Shown here: in pieces, positions 33,572 to 42,477 of the stretch
How the letters are laid out: each line of letters begins with the position of its first letter
Position numbering within the stretch: position 1 is the first letter of the stretch
Source of the DNA: JBGTBD01 sp041749475
GTDB taxonomy: Bacteria > Pseudomonadota > Alphaproteobacteria > Rickettsiales > UBA998
Length of the DNA stretch: 61,935 nt
Assembly (NCBI GenBank): GCA_041749475.1
Contig: JBGTBD010000028.1
Location: 1 to 61,935 of the forward strand
Reading direction: 5' to 3'
Program-made: the position numbers and the translations under genes
Notes under the pieces: generated by a model
Told to the model about the DNA's origin: nothing
What the model saw: only the letters and a program-made list of their open reading frames with translations
Database searches by the model: none

Positions 33572-34167
33572 GCGACGTCCCTTTCCTGTCCCAGTCGTGA
33601 TTTCAGCGTACCCTTCGCGCGCATCAACAACGATTGCAGCGCCTTGATATGCAGACCCATCACCTCCGCTGCTTCCTGATTGCTAAGTCCCTCATAGAAG
33701 CAGAGGTTGAGCGCCGTCTGCTGACGCTCCGGTAATTTCTGTATCTCCTGCTCGATCATCGCTTCCGTCTGCGCGATGGAGGCGAGCGCTTCCGGGTGCG
33801 GACGGTTGTCTTCGATCACCAGCGTCTCCGACAGCGGCAGCGGCGTTTTCTGTTTCTTGCGGTCGAGGCAGAGATTGACCACGACGCGGTAGAACCAGGT
33901 GGTGAATTTCACGTTCTTCTCCGGCTTCCACATATCAGGCCGTTCCCAGAGTTTCAGTAAGGCTTCCTGTACCATGTCTTCCGCTTCCTGCCGTTGTCCC
34001 ATATAGCGGTAGGCGAGGCGGTAGAAACGCACCGCGTGCCGCTCGGTGAGGACGCTGAACGCGTGATGGCTCCCCCCTCGTATCAGAGAGAGCAGTTCGG
34101 CGTCGTCCTTGGTGTTCCACGAGGTGGTCATACTCCAGCCATACCGCCCAATGACGTAAAAAGCCAT
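33568..34167 (-). CDS. ECF-family RNA polymerase sigma factor
   Basis: A 199-residue group 4 sigma factor. Region 2 is visible as FYRLAYRYMGQRQEAEDMVQEALLKLWERPDMW and KFTTWFYRVVVNLCLDRKK. Region 4 is KLPERQQTALNLCFYEGLSNQEAAEVMGLHIKALQSLLMRAKGTLKSRL, the helix-turn-helix that reads the -35 box. The start at 34167 has only a weak AAAGAAC; the ATG at 34131 with GGAG immediately before is the alternative. It forms an overlapping trio with the membrane protein and the CnrX-like sensor. Confidence 0.9.
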   Translation of the reverse strand: MAFYVIGRYGWSMTTSWNTKDDAELLSLIRGGSHHAFSVLTERHAVRFYRLAYRYMGQRQEAEDMVQEALLKLWERPDMWKPEKNVKFTTWFYRVVVNLCLDRKKQKTPLPLSETLVIEDNRPHPEALASIAQTEAMIEQEIQKLPERQQTALNLCFYEGLSNQEAAEVMGLHIKALQSLLMRAKGTLKSRLGQERDVA

Positions 34168-34177
34168 TGTTCTTTAC

Positions 34178-34215
34178 AGGGGGCCGGGTCTCACCGACCC
34201 CCTGAAAGCGGGGGT
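34178..34215 (-). promoter_or_regulatory. Competing hairpins between the Spy-like and sigma genes
   Basis: ACCCCC at 34197-34202 can pair with GGGGGT at 34210-34215, which overlaps the Spy-like stop codon. Alternatively CCCCCT at 34198-34203 can pair with AGGGGG at 34178-34183. The two share the same C run and exclude each other. No T run follows on the minus strand, so partial read-through or mRNA-processing control of the sigma gene is more likely than full termination. Confidence 0.35.
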
Positions 34216-34676
34216 TATTCAGGCTTCGGTGCATCTCCGCCCTTGCCACCATGATGGCCCCAGTGACCGCGTTTCGGCATCATGTCCACGAACTTCTGGC
34301 GCTCTTCCTGCGTCAGCTGTCCGAACAGGGTGGCCATGCGCTCAGCCTTCGCTAACTGTTTGGCAGACATCAACTTATCGATCTCCTGCGTCTTGGCGAT
34401 GAAGGCCGCCTTATCGAACGTCGGAGCCGTGATCAGCGCCTGTTTTTCGTCCTGCAGCTTCTTCACCTGCTCGCGCGTCGCCATATGATCGGCCTTGCCG
34501 TCCTCGAAGCTTTTCTTGATCAGTGCCTGTTTATCGGCCGGGAACACGGCCAGTTTCTCTTCCATTTTCTGGTGCCATGCAGCCTTGCCGCCTTCACCGC
34601 CCGGGCTGGCAATCGCCATCGGCGCGGTCGTCATCAAGGCCAATACCATCGCGGTACTCACAAATAACTGTTTCAT
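34215..34676 (-). CDS. Spy/CpxP-like periplasmic protein with His-rich tail
   Basis: A 153-residue exported helical protein. The signal peptide ends at about AIAS (residue 24). An LTxxQ-like helical domain follows (FPADKQALIKKSFEDGKADHMATREQVKKLQDEKQALI, and AERMATLFGQLTQEERQKFVDMMPKRG). The C-terminus has several His and Gly (HWGHHGGKGG). The family includes the periplasmic chaperone Spy and the metal-linked ZraP. The ATG at 34676 has AAGGAGA 6 nt upstream. It is the first gene of the ECF cassette, 47 bp before the sigma gene. Confidence 0.8.
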   Translation of the reverse strand: MKQLFVSTAMVLALMTTAPMAIASPGGEGGKAAWHQKMEEKLAVFPADKQALIKKSFEDGKADHMATREQVKKLQDEKQALITAPTFDKAAFIAKTQEIDKLMSAKQLAKAERMATLFGQLTQEERQKFVDMMPKRGHWGHHGGKGGDAPKPE

Positions 34677-34827
34677 ACGAATCTCCTTTATCAACAATGA
34701 CCTCGTGGATTCGAGGCTTCATAGACTGATACGCAGGGAGAGGATAAAACCTTCGCAAAAAACATTCAACCACAGGACGAGTGCTATTTTTGATGTTATT
34801 TTCAGAAAAGTTCCGTTAGATAAAGTT

Positions 34828-35793
34828 ATGTCACTTCCTTCAGGCTCATTGACCAGTCACTACCGCATCGCCGTCTTGTTGCCGTGCTACAACGAAGAGA
34901 TCGCCATCGGCAAGGTGGTGGATGATTTTCGCGCCCAATTGCCCGACGCGGAAATCTACGTCTATGATAACAATTCCCGGGACGCTACCGTGGAAGTCGC
35001 CCGCGCCCACGGCGCAATCGTGCGCCCGGCCCCGCTGCAGGGAAAAGGCAATGTCATGCGCCGCATGTTCGCCGATATCGAAGCCGACATCTATGTTTTG
35101 GCGGACGGGGATGATACCTACGACACCTCCGGTGTCCATACCCTAATCGATCTCCTCGTCCATCAGCATCTCGACATCGTGATCGCCGCGCGTCTCGCAA
35201 ACGTGAAGGCATTCCCGCGCGGGCATAAATTCGGCAACTGGTTGTTCAATCAGCTGGTAGGCACCTTGTTCGGCACGGGCCTGCGCGACATCTTCTCCGG
35301 CTACCGAGTGATGTCCCGCCGTTTCGTCAAGACCTTTCCCGCCCACAGCGCCGGGTTCGAGACGGAAACGGAGATGAGCATCCATATTCTCGAGCAGCGC
35401 ATTTCCTTCATCGAACACGGGCTTCCGTATAAAGATCGTCCGGCAGGCAGCGAAAGCAAGTTGCGCACCTTCCGGGACGGGTTCCGCATCGCGCTCACCA
35501 TTCTCGCCATCTGCCAGCATGTGCGTCCACTATTCTTCTTCAACCTGATGGGCGCGTTCTTGTTCCTGCTCATGCTGGTCTTTGGAATTCCCGTCATCAG
35601 CTTCTTCCTGGAACATCACACAGTACCGCGGCTGCCGACGGCCATCCTCAGCATGGGGCTCGGCGTGTTGAGTTTCCTCTGCGTGGCATGCGGGCTGATC
35701 CTGAACGGCGTCGCCCGCACCAGCCGCGAGGCACGTCATATGCGCTATCTTGCATTCTCCCGCCCCTATGATCCCACGCACAGAACTCAATAA
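34828..35793 (+). CDS. Family 2 glycosyltransferase, GtrB/dolichyl-phosphate mannose synthase-like
   Basis: Probably transfers a sugar from a nucleotide to a polyprenyl phosphate at the cytoplasmic face. The 321-residue protein has the GT-A start RIAVLLPCYNEEIAIGKVV, the YDNNSRDAT loop, the DxD-type ADGDDTYD and the IFSGYRVMSRRF acceptor region. Two C-terminal membrane segments (about residues 232-256 and 270-290) anchor it. The ATG at 34828 follows a 150-bp divergent gap; the frame is open far upstream but runs through the Spy-like gene. It overlaps gtrA by 26 nt. Confidence 0.88.
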   Translation: MSLPSGSLTSHYRIAVLLPCYNEEIAIGKVVDDFRAQLPDAEIYVYDNNSRDATVEVARAHGAIVRPAPLQGKGNVMRRMFADIEADIYVLADGDDTYDTSGVHTLIDLLVHQHLDIVIAARLANVKAFPRGHKFGNWLFNQLVGTLFGTGLRDIFSGYRVMSRRFVKTFPAHSAGFETETEMSIHILEQRISFIEHGLPYKDRPAGSESKLRTFRDGFRIALTILAICQHVRPLFFFNLMGAFLFLLMLVFGIPVISFFLEHHTVPRLPTAILSMGLGVLSFLCVACGLILNGVARTSREARHMRYLAFSRPYDPTHRTQ

Positions 35794-36169
35794 ATTCTTC
35801 CGCTTTTTGATCGTGGGTACGATCGGGTTCGGTGTGGATTTGATCCTTTTGAAAATGGGCTTGCAGATGGGGCTGGGCCCGGTTATGGCACGCCTGTGCT
35901 CGGCCTCTTTCGCCATCAGTACGACATGGTGGCTGAATCGTCACTTCACCTTTCAGAGCATCCTGAAACCGACGTGGTGGGAGTGGCGATCCTATGCCCT
36001 GGTCTCCGGATGCGGCTTCGCCCTCAATTTCTCTCTTTACCTCATCTGCGTATATTTATTGGCATGGCCCCCCGAATGGGGACTCGTCGTCGGTTCAGGG
36101 ATCGCCATGATCTGGAATTTCCTGGCCAACCGTTTCTGGGTGTTTTCCGTAAAAGCGGGAAAACCATGA
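35768..36169 (+). CDS. GtrA-family membrane protein (probable polyprenyl-linked sugar flippase)
   Basis: A 133-residue protein with four membrane segments in the GtrA pattern: FRFLIVGTIGFGVDLILLKMGL, ARLCSASFAISTTWWLNRHFTF (the conserved N/R/F-x-F signature), a third segment at about residues 78-98 and a last one ending IWNFLANRFWVF. Family members move undecaprenyl-phosphate sugars to the periplasm. The gene overlaps the GT2 gene upstream and the GT-C gene downstream (ATGA), so the three are a coupled unit. The start is 35768 or a TTG at 35750. Confidence 0.88.
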   Translation: MIPRTELNKFFRFLIVGTIGFGVDLILLKMGLQMGLGPVMARLCSASFAISTTWWLNRHFTFQSILKPTWWEWRSYALVSGCGFALNFSLYLICVYLLAWPPEWGLVVGSGIAMIWNFLANRFWVFSVKAGKP

Positions 36170-37967
36170 AACGGTTGATGGAGGAAAAAATCCCCCTGGT
36201 ATTGTTGCTGGCGCTGTCCTGCTGGCTGCTGACCAATGCGGCGAGCCTCTATGCGCTCTATGCCCACCATGTGCTTCTAGTGCGGACGTACGACCCCGAT
36301 AGCTGGCTGCGTCTCCATATTGTCTCGACTCTCTACCAGACAGGCGAATGGTTCAACCATACGATCCTGCGCGACAATGCCCCGTACGGGATCGACACGC
36401 CTTGGACAAGGCCGGTGGACGTATTGCTGCTCCTGCTCGCCGCGCCCTTTCTTCCGTGGATACCCTTCCATACGGCGATTCAGGTAGCGGCGGTATTGCT
36501 GAATGCGGTACTGCTGATCCTCTGCATGTTGAGTCTCTGGCCTATTATCCGTCAGCGCCTGGCTTATCCGCATAATCTTGTCTTCCTCGTACTCGCCTTA
36601 GCCACAGCGCCCATACCGCAGCTTTATTTCGCCTTCGGTTTCGCCGATCATCATAGCCTGCTGGTGACCCTCTATTGCGTGATACTTTACGGCTGCTACC
36701 GGATGGCAGCAATCGCTCCGCCACGCTGGCCTGCCTGGGTGTCAGGCATATGCATAGGGCTTGGTATCTGGGCGACGGTGGAATTCCAGCTTCCCACCGC
36801 CCTGATACTCGGCTGGATGCTGTGGATGTGGGTGTGGTCGGGCGAACGCGTATGGCTGATTCGCGCATGGCAATGCACCGCCGCCGCGTTACTGGTGGTG
36901 ACGTGCGCCATTCTTCTGGAACGTACGCCGGATAGATGGTTCATTCCTATCTATGATTCCGTGTCGATCGTCCAATGGAGTTCACTCCTTGGCGGATGGT
37001 TGCTGATAAGCGCATTATGGCTGCTGCAGGGGAAATGCGACTGCCGTTTGAAACGCTTCAGCGCGGGGTGCATCATGGCCTTACTGGCAGGAGCCGTGCT
37101 GCTATTCTCATTCCCCTTGCTTCCCGATGGCCCCATGGCCATGGTTTCCCCTGCCATGAAAGCCGCCTTCCTCGATTATGTATTCGAGATGCAGTCGATC
37201 ACCAGGGGCGGGACAGGCACCGTCATCGCCGCCTACCTGCTGAGCGTGATCGGTGGAGCAGGGGCTGTGGTCATGGCAGGGCGCCGCATCGCCCTCTCCC
37301 CCTTCCAGGTATTATTGCTCTGCCTGAATATCGCATTCGGCATCCTAATATTGTTCGCTTCCCGGCAAATCTATTATCTCTATATCCCCGCCATCCTCCT
37401 GGCGGCGGAAACATTGGCGCTCTATTACCGGCGTCATCTCCGCGTATCGCTCGTCGTAACGATCCTGATCGCCCTACTGCCCTATTATGGCGACATGGGT
37501 GGCAGGATGCTCACCCCGCCGACGCGTGAGCAGAAAGAAAACAGTAAGAAGCGCACCTGTTACCAGGAATTCTACAAACAGGTGGATAACGGGAATTTCG
37601 TGAAATTTCTAGGCGATCATCCCTATACTCTCCTCATGCCGCAGAATGTCGGCACCTACGCCTTGTTCCAGACGCCGTATTCCATCGTTAGCGCGAATTA
37701 CCATCGCAATGAGCGCGGTTATCTCGAACAGATAGAAGTGGAATCCTGGAAAGTTCCCGCGCGCGCGCTGCAAATATTGAAAGAACGCAAAGTGGATATC
37801 CTGATGATCTGCGCCAGCGGCAAATACGAGACCGTCGCCCCGCTAACCAATTATATCAAGACCTCGTCCCCCACATGGTTGGAACCGGTACCGGAACTGA
37901 CAAAGAAGAAAAAATATCTTTATCTTTACCGCGTCCACCGCGAGCTATTTCCATCCATTGAGGAAAA

Positions 37968-37989
<22 letters not shown>
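36166..37989 (+). CDS. Polytopic GT-C glycosyltransferase, STT3/PglB-like N-terminal region
   Basis: A 607-residue protein with about a dozen membrane segments over residues 1-445 and a soluble C-terminal part. In the first periplasmic loop, VRTYDPDSWLRLH matches the acidic motif of GT-C enzymes such as STT3. A GFADHHSLLVTL segment follows at about 160-172. The WWDYG motif of true oligosaccharyltransferases is absent. It probably transfers the GtrA/GtrB-supplied sugar to a surface glycan or protein at the periplasmic face. The ATG at 36166 overlaps the gtrA stop. The last seven codons and the stop run into the 3' part of the antisense tRNA-Arg gene. Confidence 0.82.
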
Positions 37990-38044
<55 letters not shown>

Positions 38045-38055
38045 ACGAACCGGCA

Positions 38056-38085
38056 TAATTATGGCCGCAAGTCCCCCAAAAGCAA
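38056..38085 (-). promoter_or_regulatory. Candidate promoter for tRNA-Arg
   Basis: On the minus strand, TTGCTT (38085-38080) lies 18 bp before TAATTA (38061-38056), or 15 bp before CATAAT (38064-38059). These are 12-15 nt upstream of the mature tRNA 5' end. The gap to rlmI is only 44 bp, so the promoter must lie here unless the tRNA is processed from the rlmI transcript. Confidence 0.35.
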
Positions 38086-38088
38086 GCG

Positions 38089-39258
38089 CTATGCGTCCAT
38101 CCGGTAAGTCAACGCCTTGAGATAGGTGTTTTCTTTCAACTGGTAATGGATGGGGTGATCCTTATCCGCCCCGCCTTGGGCGATGAGGGTGAATCTGCGA
38201 CCGCTACTCTTGATCCCCGTCTCCACCGCCTTACGGAAGAGGGAAGGGGTCGCATGGTGCGAACAGGAGGCGATGAAGAAGATTCCGCCTTCCTTCACCC
38301 GCGGCATCGCCAGCCGCGCCAGTTTCTCATATCCTTTGAGCCCCGCATGAAGATGCTTTTTCTCTTTCACAAAGGCGGGCGGGTCGACCAGTACGATGTC
38401 GTAGTGCGTATCTGACGCTTGCAAGAACTCCATCGCATCCGCTTCTATATACTCAGTCGGTTGCCGTGGATTGAGCGCCGCCGCGTCTCTCGCCAAGCCT
38501 AAGGCCCGCGCCGAACTATCAACCAGCGTCACCGACGCCGCCCCCGCATTCGCCGCCGCCAGCCCGAACCCACCCGAATGCGAATAGACATCGAGCACGG
38601 ATTTTCCACTTGCCAGACTCGCGATATGCGCCCGGTGTGCCCGCTGATCATAGAACCAGCCCGTCTTCTGTCCTTCCAGCGCATCGGCGAGATAGGTCGT
38701 GTCATGCTCCAGCAATCGCACTGGCGCGGTGATAGGCTCACCTTCCACCTGCACCTGTTGCGCAAGTCCTTCCCGCACCCGCGCAGGCGTGTCATCCCGG
38801 AATACGATACTCTTCGGCGACAGTAATTGCGTGAGCGCTGGAATCCATAACGGCTTCAACCGCTCCATCCCCGCCGTCGATGTCTGGCACACGACCACAT
38901 CGCCGAACCTATCGACAATCAACCCCGGCAATCCATCCCCTTCGGAATGCACCAGCCGGTAATACGGAACCAAAAACCATTGCTCGCGCTTGCTCAACGC
39001 CGTGCTCATCAATCGGAGGAAGAATGCCGTGTCGATGGTCTCTTTCGCCGTGTGCGACAATATCCGCACCGCGATAGTTTGTTGCGGATGCAGATATCCG
39101 ATCGCCAGCACATTCGCCCGCTTATCGACCAACTGCACCAGACTTCCCGGCTCGGATAATTCCAGCGCCGAGTTCATCACGATATCCGACTGAAACACCC
39201 ACGGATGCCCTTGCCCCAACGATTTGATCGCACGGGGGCTTAAGGGAACCTGCAACAT
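38089..39258 (-). CDS. rlmI: Class I SAM-dependent 23S rRNA methyltransferase, RlmI-like
   Basis: Family members make 5-methylcytosine in 23S rRNA. The 389-residue protein has an N-terminal PUA domain (about residues 1-75, SLGQGHPWVFQSDI), an EEHD-like middle (WFLVPYYRLVHSEGDGLPGLIVDRFGD) and a Rossmann methyltransferase with KTGWFYDQRAHRAHI, VLDVYSHSGGFGLAAANAGA and the DPPAFVKEKKH motif. The start codon shares its A with the aguA stop (TAATG), so it is translationally coupled. Specificity for C1962 is inferred from the family. Confidence 0.88.
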   Translation of the reverse strand: MLQVPLSPRAIKSLGQGHPWVFQSDIVMNSALELSEPGSLVQLVDKRANVLAIGYLHPQQTIAVRILSHTAKETIDTAFFLRLMSTALSKREQWFLVPYYRLVHSEGDGLPGLIVDRFGDVVVCQTSTAGMERLKPLWIPALTQLLSPKSIVFRDDTPARVREGLAQQVQVEGEPITAPVRLLEHDTTYLADALEGQKTGWFYDQRAHRAHIASLASGKSVLDVYSHSGGFGLAAANAGAASVTLVDSSARALGLARDAAALNPRQPTEYIEADAMEFLQASDTHYDIVLVDPPAFVKEKKHLHAGLKGYEKLARLAMPRVKEGGIFFIASCSHHATPSLFRKAVETGIKSSGRRFTLIAQGGADKDHPIHYQLKENTYLKALTYRMDA

Positions 39259-40304
39259 TAAACGGGTTCCTGCTGCGTGAGGCAGTGAATCGTGCCGAGA
39301 CCCCAGACAAGGTCCACGGCATGGATGCCGACGACGGTATGTTTCGGCATCGCCTCGCTGATGATATTCAGCGCCACACGGTCATTCGCATCGTTGAACG
39401 TAGGAACAAGCACGATGTTATTCGCGATCAGGAAATTCGCATAGGACGCTGGCAGGCGCTGACCCTCGAAAACAAGAGGCTTCGGCATCGGCAGTTCGAT
39501 GACGTCGAACGGCTTGCCCTTCACATCCCGCGCTTTTTTCAACCGCTTTAGGTTCTCTTCCAGCAACGCATGATTATCGTCTTTTGTATCTCTCTCGCGC
39601 ACGGTGAGGATCGTCGTCGGATTCACGAACCGCGTGATGTCATCCACATGCCCATGCGTATCATCCCCCACGATGCCTTTATCCAACCAGATAACCTGTT
39701 CGATACCGAGATACTGCGCGAACACGCTCTCATAATCCGCGCGTGCGAAACCCGGATTGCGGCATTGGATATTGCTCTGCAGACATTCTTCCGTCGTGAT
39801 AAGCACACCCTTGCCATTCACATCGATGCTTCCACCTTCCAGCACCACGTGCTTGCCCTTATGGCGCGGTTGAACCAGCGGCACGGAAAGATGTTGCGCC
39901 ACATGCTGTGGTACAACGTTATCTTTTTTCCAGTTATTATATTTTGCCCAGGCATTGAACCGGAAATCGAGCGCAATCTTCTCACGTTTTTTGCCTTCAG
40001 TACGCTCAACGAAGATAGGCCCACAATCCCGCATCCACCCGCGATTGGTCGGCACTTCCAGAAACTCGACCCGCGAAAGCGTTACCCCTGCACGGTTCAG
40101 CATCTCCATCGCCTGCGCCCGCGTCTTCGCGTCTTTCACCAGCAATCCCACTGTCACTTCGGTCGTAAAATGGCGGATCATCTCGGCGAATACCCACGGC
40201 ACGGGCGCGAACTTTCCCGGCCAGTCAGCATGGCTATGCGGCCAGCTCAGCCATACGGCGCGCTGCTTCTCCCATTCGGCGGGCATACGGTAGGTGGGAA
40301 TCAT
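39258..40304 (-). CDS. aguA: Agmatine deiminase
   Basis: Hydrolyses agmatine to N-carbamoylputrescine and ammonia. The 348-residue guanidino-group hydrolase has the N-terminal PAEWEKQRAVWLSWPH, RDCGPIFV, the EGGSIDVNGKG strand, the catalytic DDTHGHVDDITRF and the nucleophile in GTIHCLTQQ (Cys341). It lies 2 bp after aguB, and the pair gives the complete arginine-decarboxylase route to putrescine apart from SpeA, which is not in the window. Confidence 0.95.
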   Translation of the reverse strand: MIPTYRMPAEWEKQRAVWLSWPHSHADWPGKFAPVPWVFAEMIRHFTTEVTVGLLVKDAKTRAQAMEMLNRAGVTLSRVEFLEVPTNRGWMRDCGPIFVERTEGKKREKIALDFRFNAWAKYNNWKKDNVVPQHVAQHLSVPLVQPRHKGKHVVLEGGSIDVNGKGVLITTEECLQSNIQCRNPGFARADYESVFAQYLGIEQVIWLDKGIVGDDTHGHVDDITRFVNPTTILTVRERDTKDDNHALLEENLKRLKKARDVKGKPFDVIELPMPKPLVFEGQRLPASYANFLIANNIVLVPTFNDANDRVALNIISEAMPKHTVVGIHAVDLVWGLGTIHCLTQQEPV

Positions 40305-40306
40305 GA

Positions 40307-41191
40307 CTATGCGTCCGGGTGTTTCAGCAAGCCGCCATACGCATCGATACGGCGGTCACGGAAGAACGGCCAGTTGCGCCGCACTTCTTCTTGCAGAGCA
40401 GGGTCAACGGTCTGGATAAGGATTTCTTCCGACGCATCCCCACCCACTTCCAGCAATCGCCCGAACGGATCGCTGACGAAAGAATGTCCCCAGAATTCCA
40501 ACCCGTCACCAACGATGACCTCATGGCCGATACGGTTGACGGCGGCGACATAGACCCCGTTGGCGATGGCGTGCGAACGCTGCATCGTTTCCCACGCATT
40601 CTGCTGCGACGCACCCCATTCCGCTTTTTCAGACGGATGCCAGCCAATCGCGGTGGGGTAGAACAACACTTTCGCACCCTGCAACGCTGTCAGTCGCGCT
40701 GCCTCAGGGAACCATTGATCCCAGCAGACCAGTACGCCGATGCGCCCATAGGCCGTATCGAAATTCTTGAACCCCGTATCCCCGGGCGAGAAATAATATT
40801 TTTCGTAAAACAACGGATCATGCGGAATATGCATTTTGCGATATAGCCCCAACATTGTCCCATCCGCATCTAGCACTACGGCGGTGTTATGGCAGATACC
40901 CGGCGCGCGTTTCTCGAACAGCGAAGCGACGATGACCATCTTGTGCTTTTTGGCGAGTGCTGAAAGCCGCTCCGTCGTCGGGCCAGGGATGGGCTCGGCA
41001 AGGTCGAACACTTCTTGCGTCTCGCGCTGGCAGAAATATTCGCTCATAAAGAGTTCGGGCAGGCATGCCACCTGCACCCCTTTGGCCGCCGCCTGTTCCA
41101 GCAACTCGCACGCATGGTCAAGGTTGGCGGCGGGGTCGCCGATGACCATTTTCATTTGAATCAGGCCGATAGTGAATGCTTCTTGTTTCAT
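40307..41191 (-). CDS. aguB: N-carbamoylputrescine amidase
   Basis: Nitrilase-family enzyme that converts N-carbamoylputrescine to putrescine, CO2 and ammonia. In the 294-residue protein the Glu-Lys-Cys triad is visible: Glu46 in CLPELF, Lys119 in YRKMHIP and Cys156 in VLVCWDQWFPEAARL. The C-terminal RNWPFFRDRRIDAY is typical. It is first in the aguB-aguA-rlmI run. Confidence 0.95.
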   Translation of the reverse strand: MKQEAFTIGLIQMKMVIGDPAANLDHACELLEQAAAKGVQVACLPELFMSEYFCQRETQEVFDLAEPIPGPTTERLSALAKKHKMVIVASLFEKRAPGICHNTAVVLDADGTMLGLYRKMHIPHDPLFYEKYYFSPGDTGFKNFDTAYGRIGVLVCWDQWFPEAARLTALQGAKVLFYPTAIGWHPSEKAEWGASQQNAWETMQRSHAIANGVYVAAVNRIGHEVIVGDGLEFWGHSFVSDPFGRLLEVGGDASEEILIQTVDPALQEEVRRNWPFFRDRRIDAYGGLLKHPDA

Positions 41192-41254
41192 GGACGCTGT
41201 CTAACATAAACGCCCCCGGCTTACAAGCTGGCAAACAAGGTTTTTTCTGCTGAC

Positions 41255-42403
41255 CTAAGCCACCTTGCGCGGCGGGTGGTTGCGGGGCTTCAGGAATGTA
41301 TCCCACAGATCGACCGTCGAGTGATTGCCGATATGCTTCCCATGCTTCTTCAGCCACGCATCGGTAGATTCGCGTCCGGCTTCCTTCAGCACCTGAAAGA
41401 AGCCCCATTGCGTGTTCATCTTGCTGGACGCGTCGAAATCCCGCATCGCCATCGGCGCGGAGATGAGATGCATGTGCACGTCCTTATATTTCTCGTCGCT
41501 CAGTTTACCCTGATCGATCAGTTTCTTGACGAAATCGATGGCGCGCACCTCGGCCATCAGGCTGGAATTAAAGGTAATTTCATTCAGCCGATTGATGATG
41601 TCATGCGCCTGTTTGGGCGTGCCTTCGCGGAACAGCGGATTGAGCTGGACCAGTAATATATCCTCGCTCTCAGTCTGGTAAATCAACGGCCAGAGTACAG
41701 GGTTCCCCACATATCCTCCGTCCCAGTACGGCTCGTTATCGATCTCCACTGCTTGGAACAGGAAGGGAATGCAGGCGGAGGCGAGGATGGCGTCAATACT
41801 GATACCCTTATCCTTGAATACCCGCGACTGCCCCGATTCCACGTGCGTCGCCGAGACGAACAGCTTGATGCCCGAACAACTCTGCACCTTGGGTATATCC
41901 AGCGTCCGCTCGAGCAAATCCCGCAACGGGTTCAGGTTGAGCGGGTTAAGCTGATAAGGCGAGAACGACCGGGACATGATGTCGAATAGATTATAGGACA
42001 TTGACCAGTCCAGATTCCAGCCGTGGTGGTAATGCTCGAATGGATTCTGCTGAGCCGGGTTGAATATCTGGCCAAGGCTGCTGATCTCCTTCCAGAAATT
42101 ATCGAGCGCCGCCCGCGCCCCCGCATACCCGCCTTCCATGAACCCGTTGACCAGCACCGCGCCGTTCATCGCCCCCGCGCTGGTTCCTGAAATTCCGTCG
42201 ATGTGTAAATCCTCTTCTTCCAGCAAACGATCAAGCACCCCCCACGTATAAGCCCCGTGCGCCCCGCCGCCCTGTAAGGCAAGGTTGATGGTGCGCTTAG
42301 CTGCAGTTTTTTTTGGCGCGGGTTTCTTGGGAGGGGATGTTTTAACGGATGCCTTGGCGGGCTTCGTCGCTACCTTAGGGTGAGCTACCGATTTCTTTGT
42401 CAT
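41255..42403 (-). CDS. Patatin-like phospholipase
   Basis: A 382-residue serine/aspartate lipid acyl hydrolase. After a Lys/Ala/Pro-rich, probably disordered N-terminal tail (residues 1-37) come the oxyanion loop LALQGGGAHGAYTWGVL and the nucleophile elbow GTSAG (Ser75). The catalytic Asp is in PYWDGGYVGNP. No signal peptide, so it is probably cytoplasmic or membrane-associated from the inside. The ATG at 42403 is chosen because AGGGA lies about 9 nt before it; an ATG at 42412 is too close to that site. It is close to, but separate from, the lipid operon upstream. Confidence 0.9.
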   Translation of the reverse strand: MTKKSVAHPKVATKPAKASVKTSPPKKPAPKKTAAKRTINLALQGGGAHGAYTWGVLDRLLEEEDLHIDGISGTSAGAMNGAVLVNGFMEGGYAGARAALDNFWKEISSLGQIFNPAQQNPFEHYHHGWNLDWSMSYNLFDIMSRSFSPYQLNPLNLNPLRDLLERTLDIPKVQSCSGIKLFVSATHVESGQSRVFKDKGISIDAILASACIPFLFQAVEIDNEPYWDGGYVGNPVLWPLIYQTESEDILLVQLNPLFREGTPKQAHDIINRLNEITFNSSLMAEVRAIDFVKKLIDQGKLSDEKYKDVHMHLISAPMAMRDFDASSKMNTQWGFFQVLKEAGRESTDAWLKKHGKHIGNHSTVDLWDTFLKPRNHPPRKVA

Positions 42404-42477
42404 GACGATCATTCCCTGATATGGTGCATTGCAAGAAGACTAGCAATCTCTCATGCAGACTTCAAGGATTTAACCCT

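Noticed and set aside
34780..34827. ECF-type GGAAC -35 element before the Spy-like gene
   Set aside because: GGAAC occurs on the minus strand near 34814, but no matching -10 element lies 16-17 bp away.
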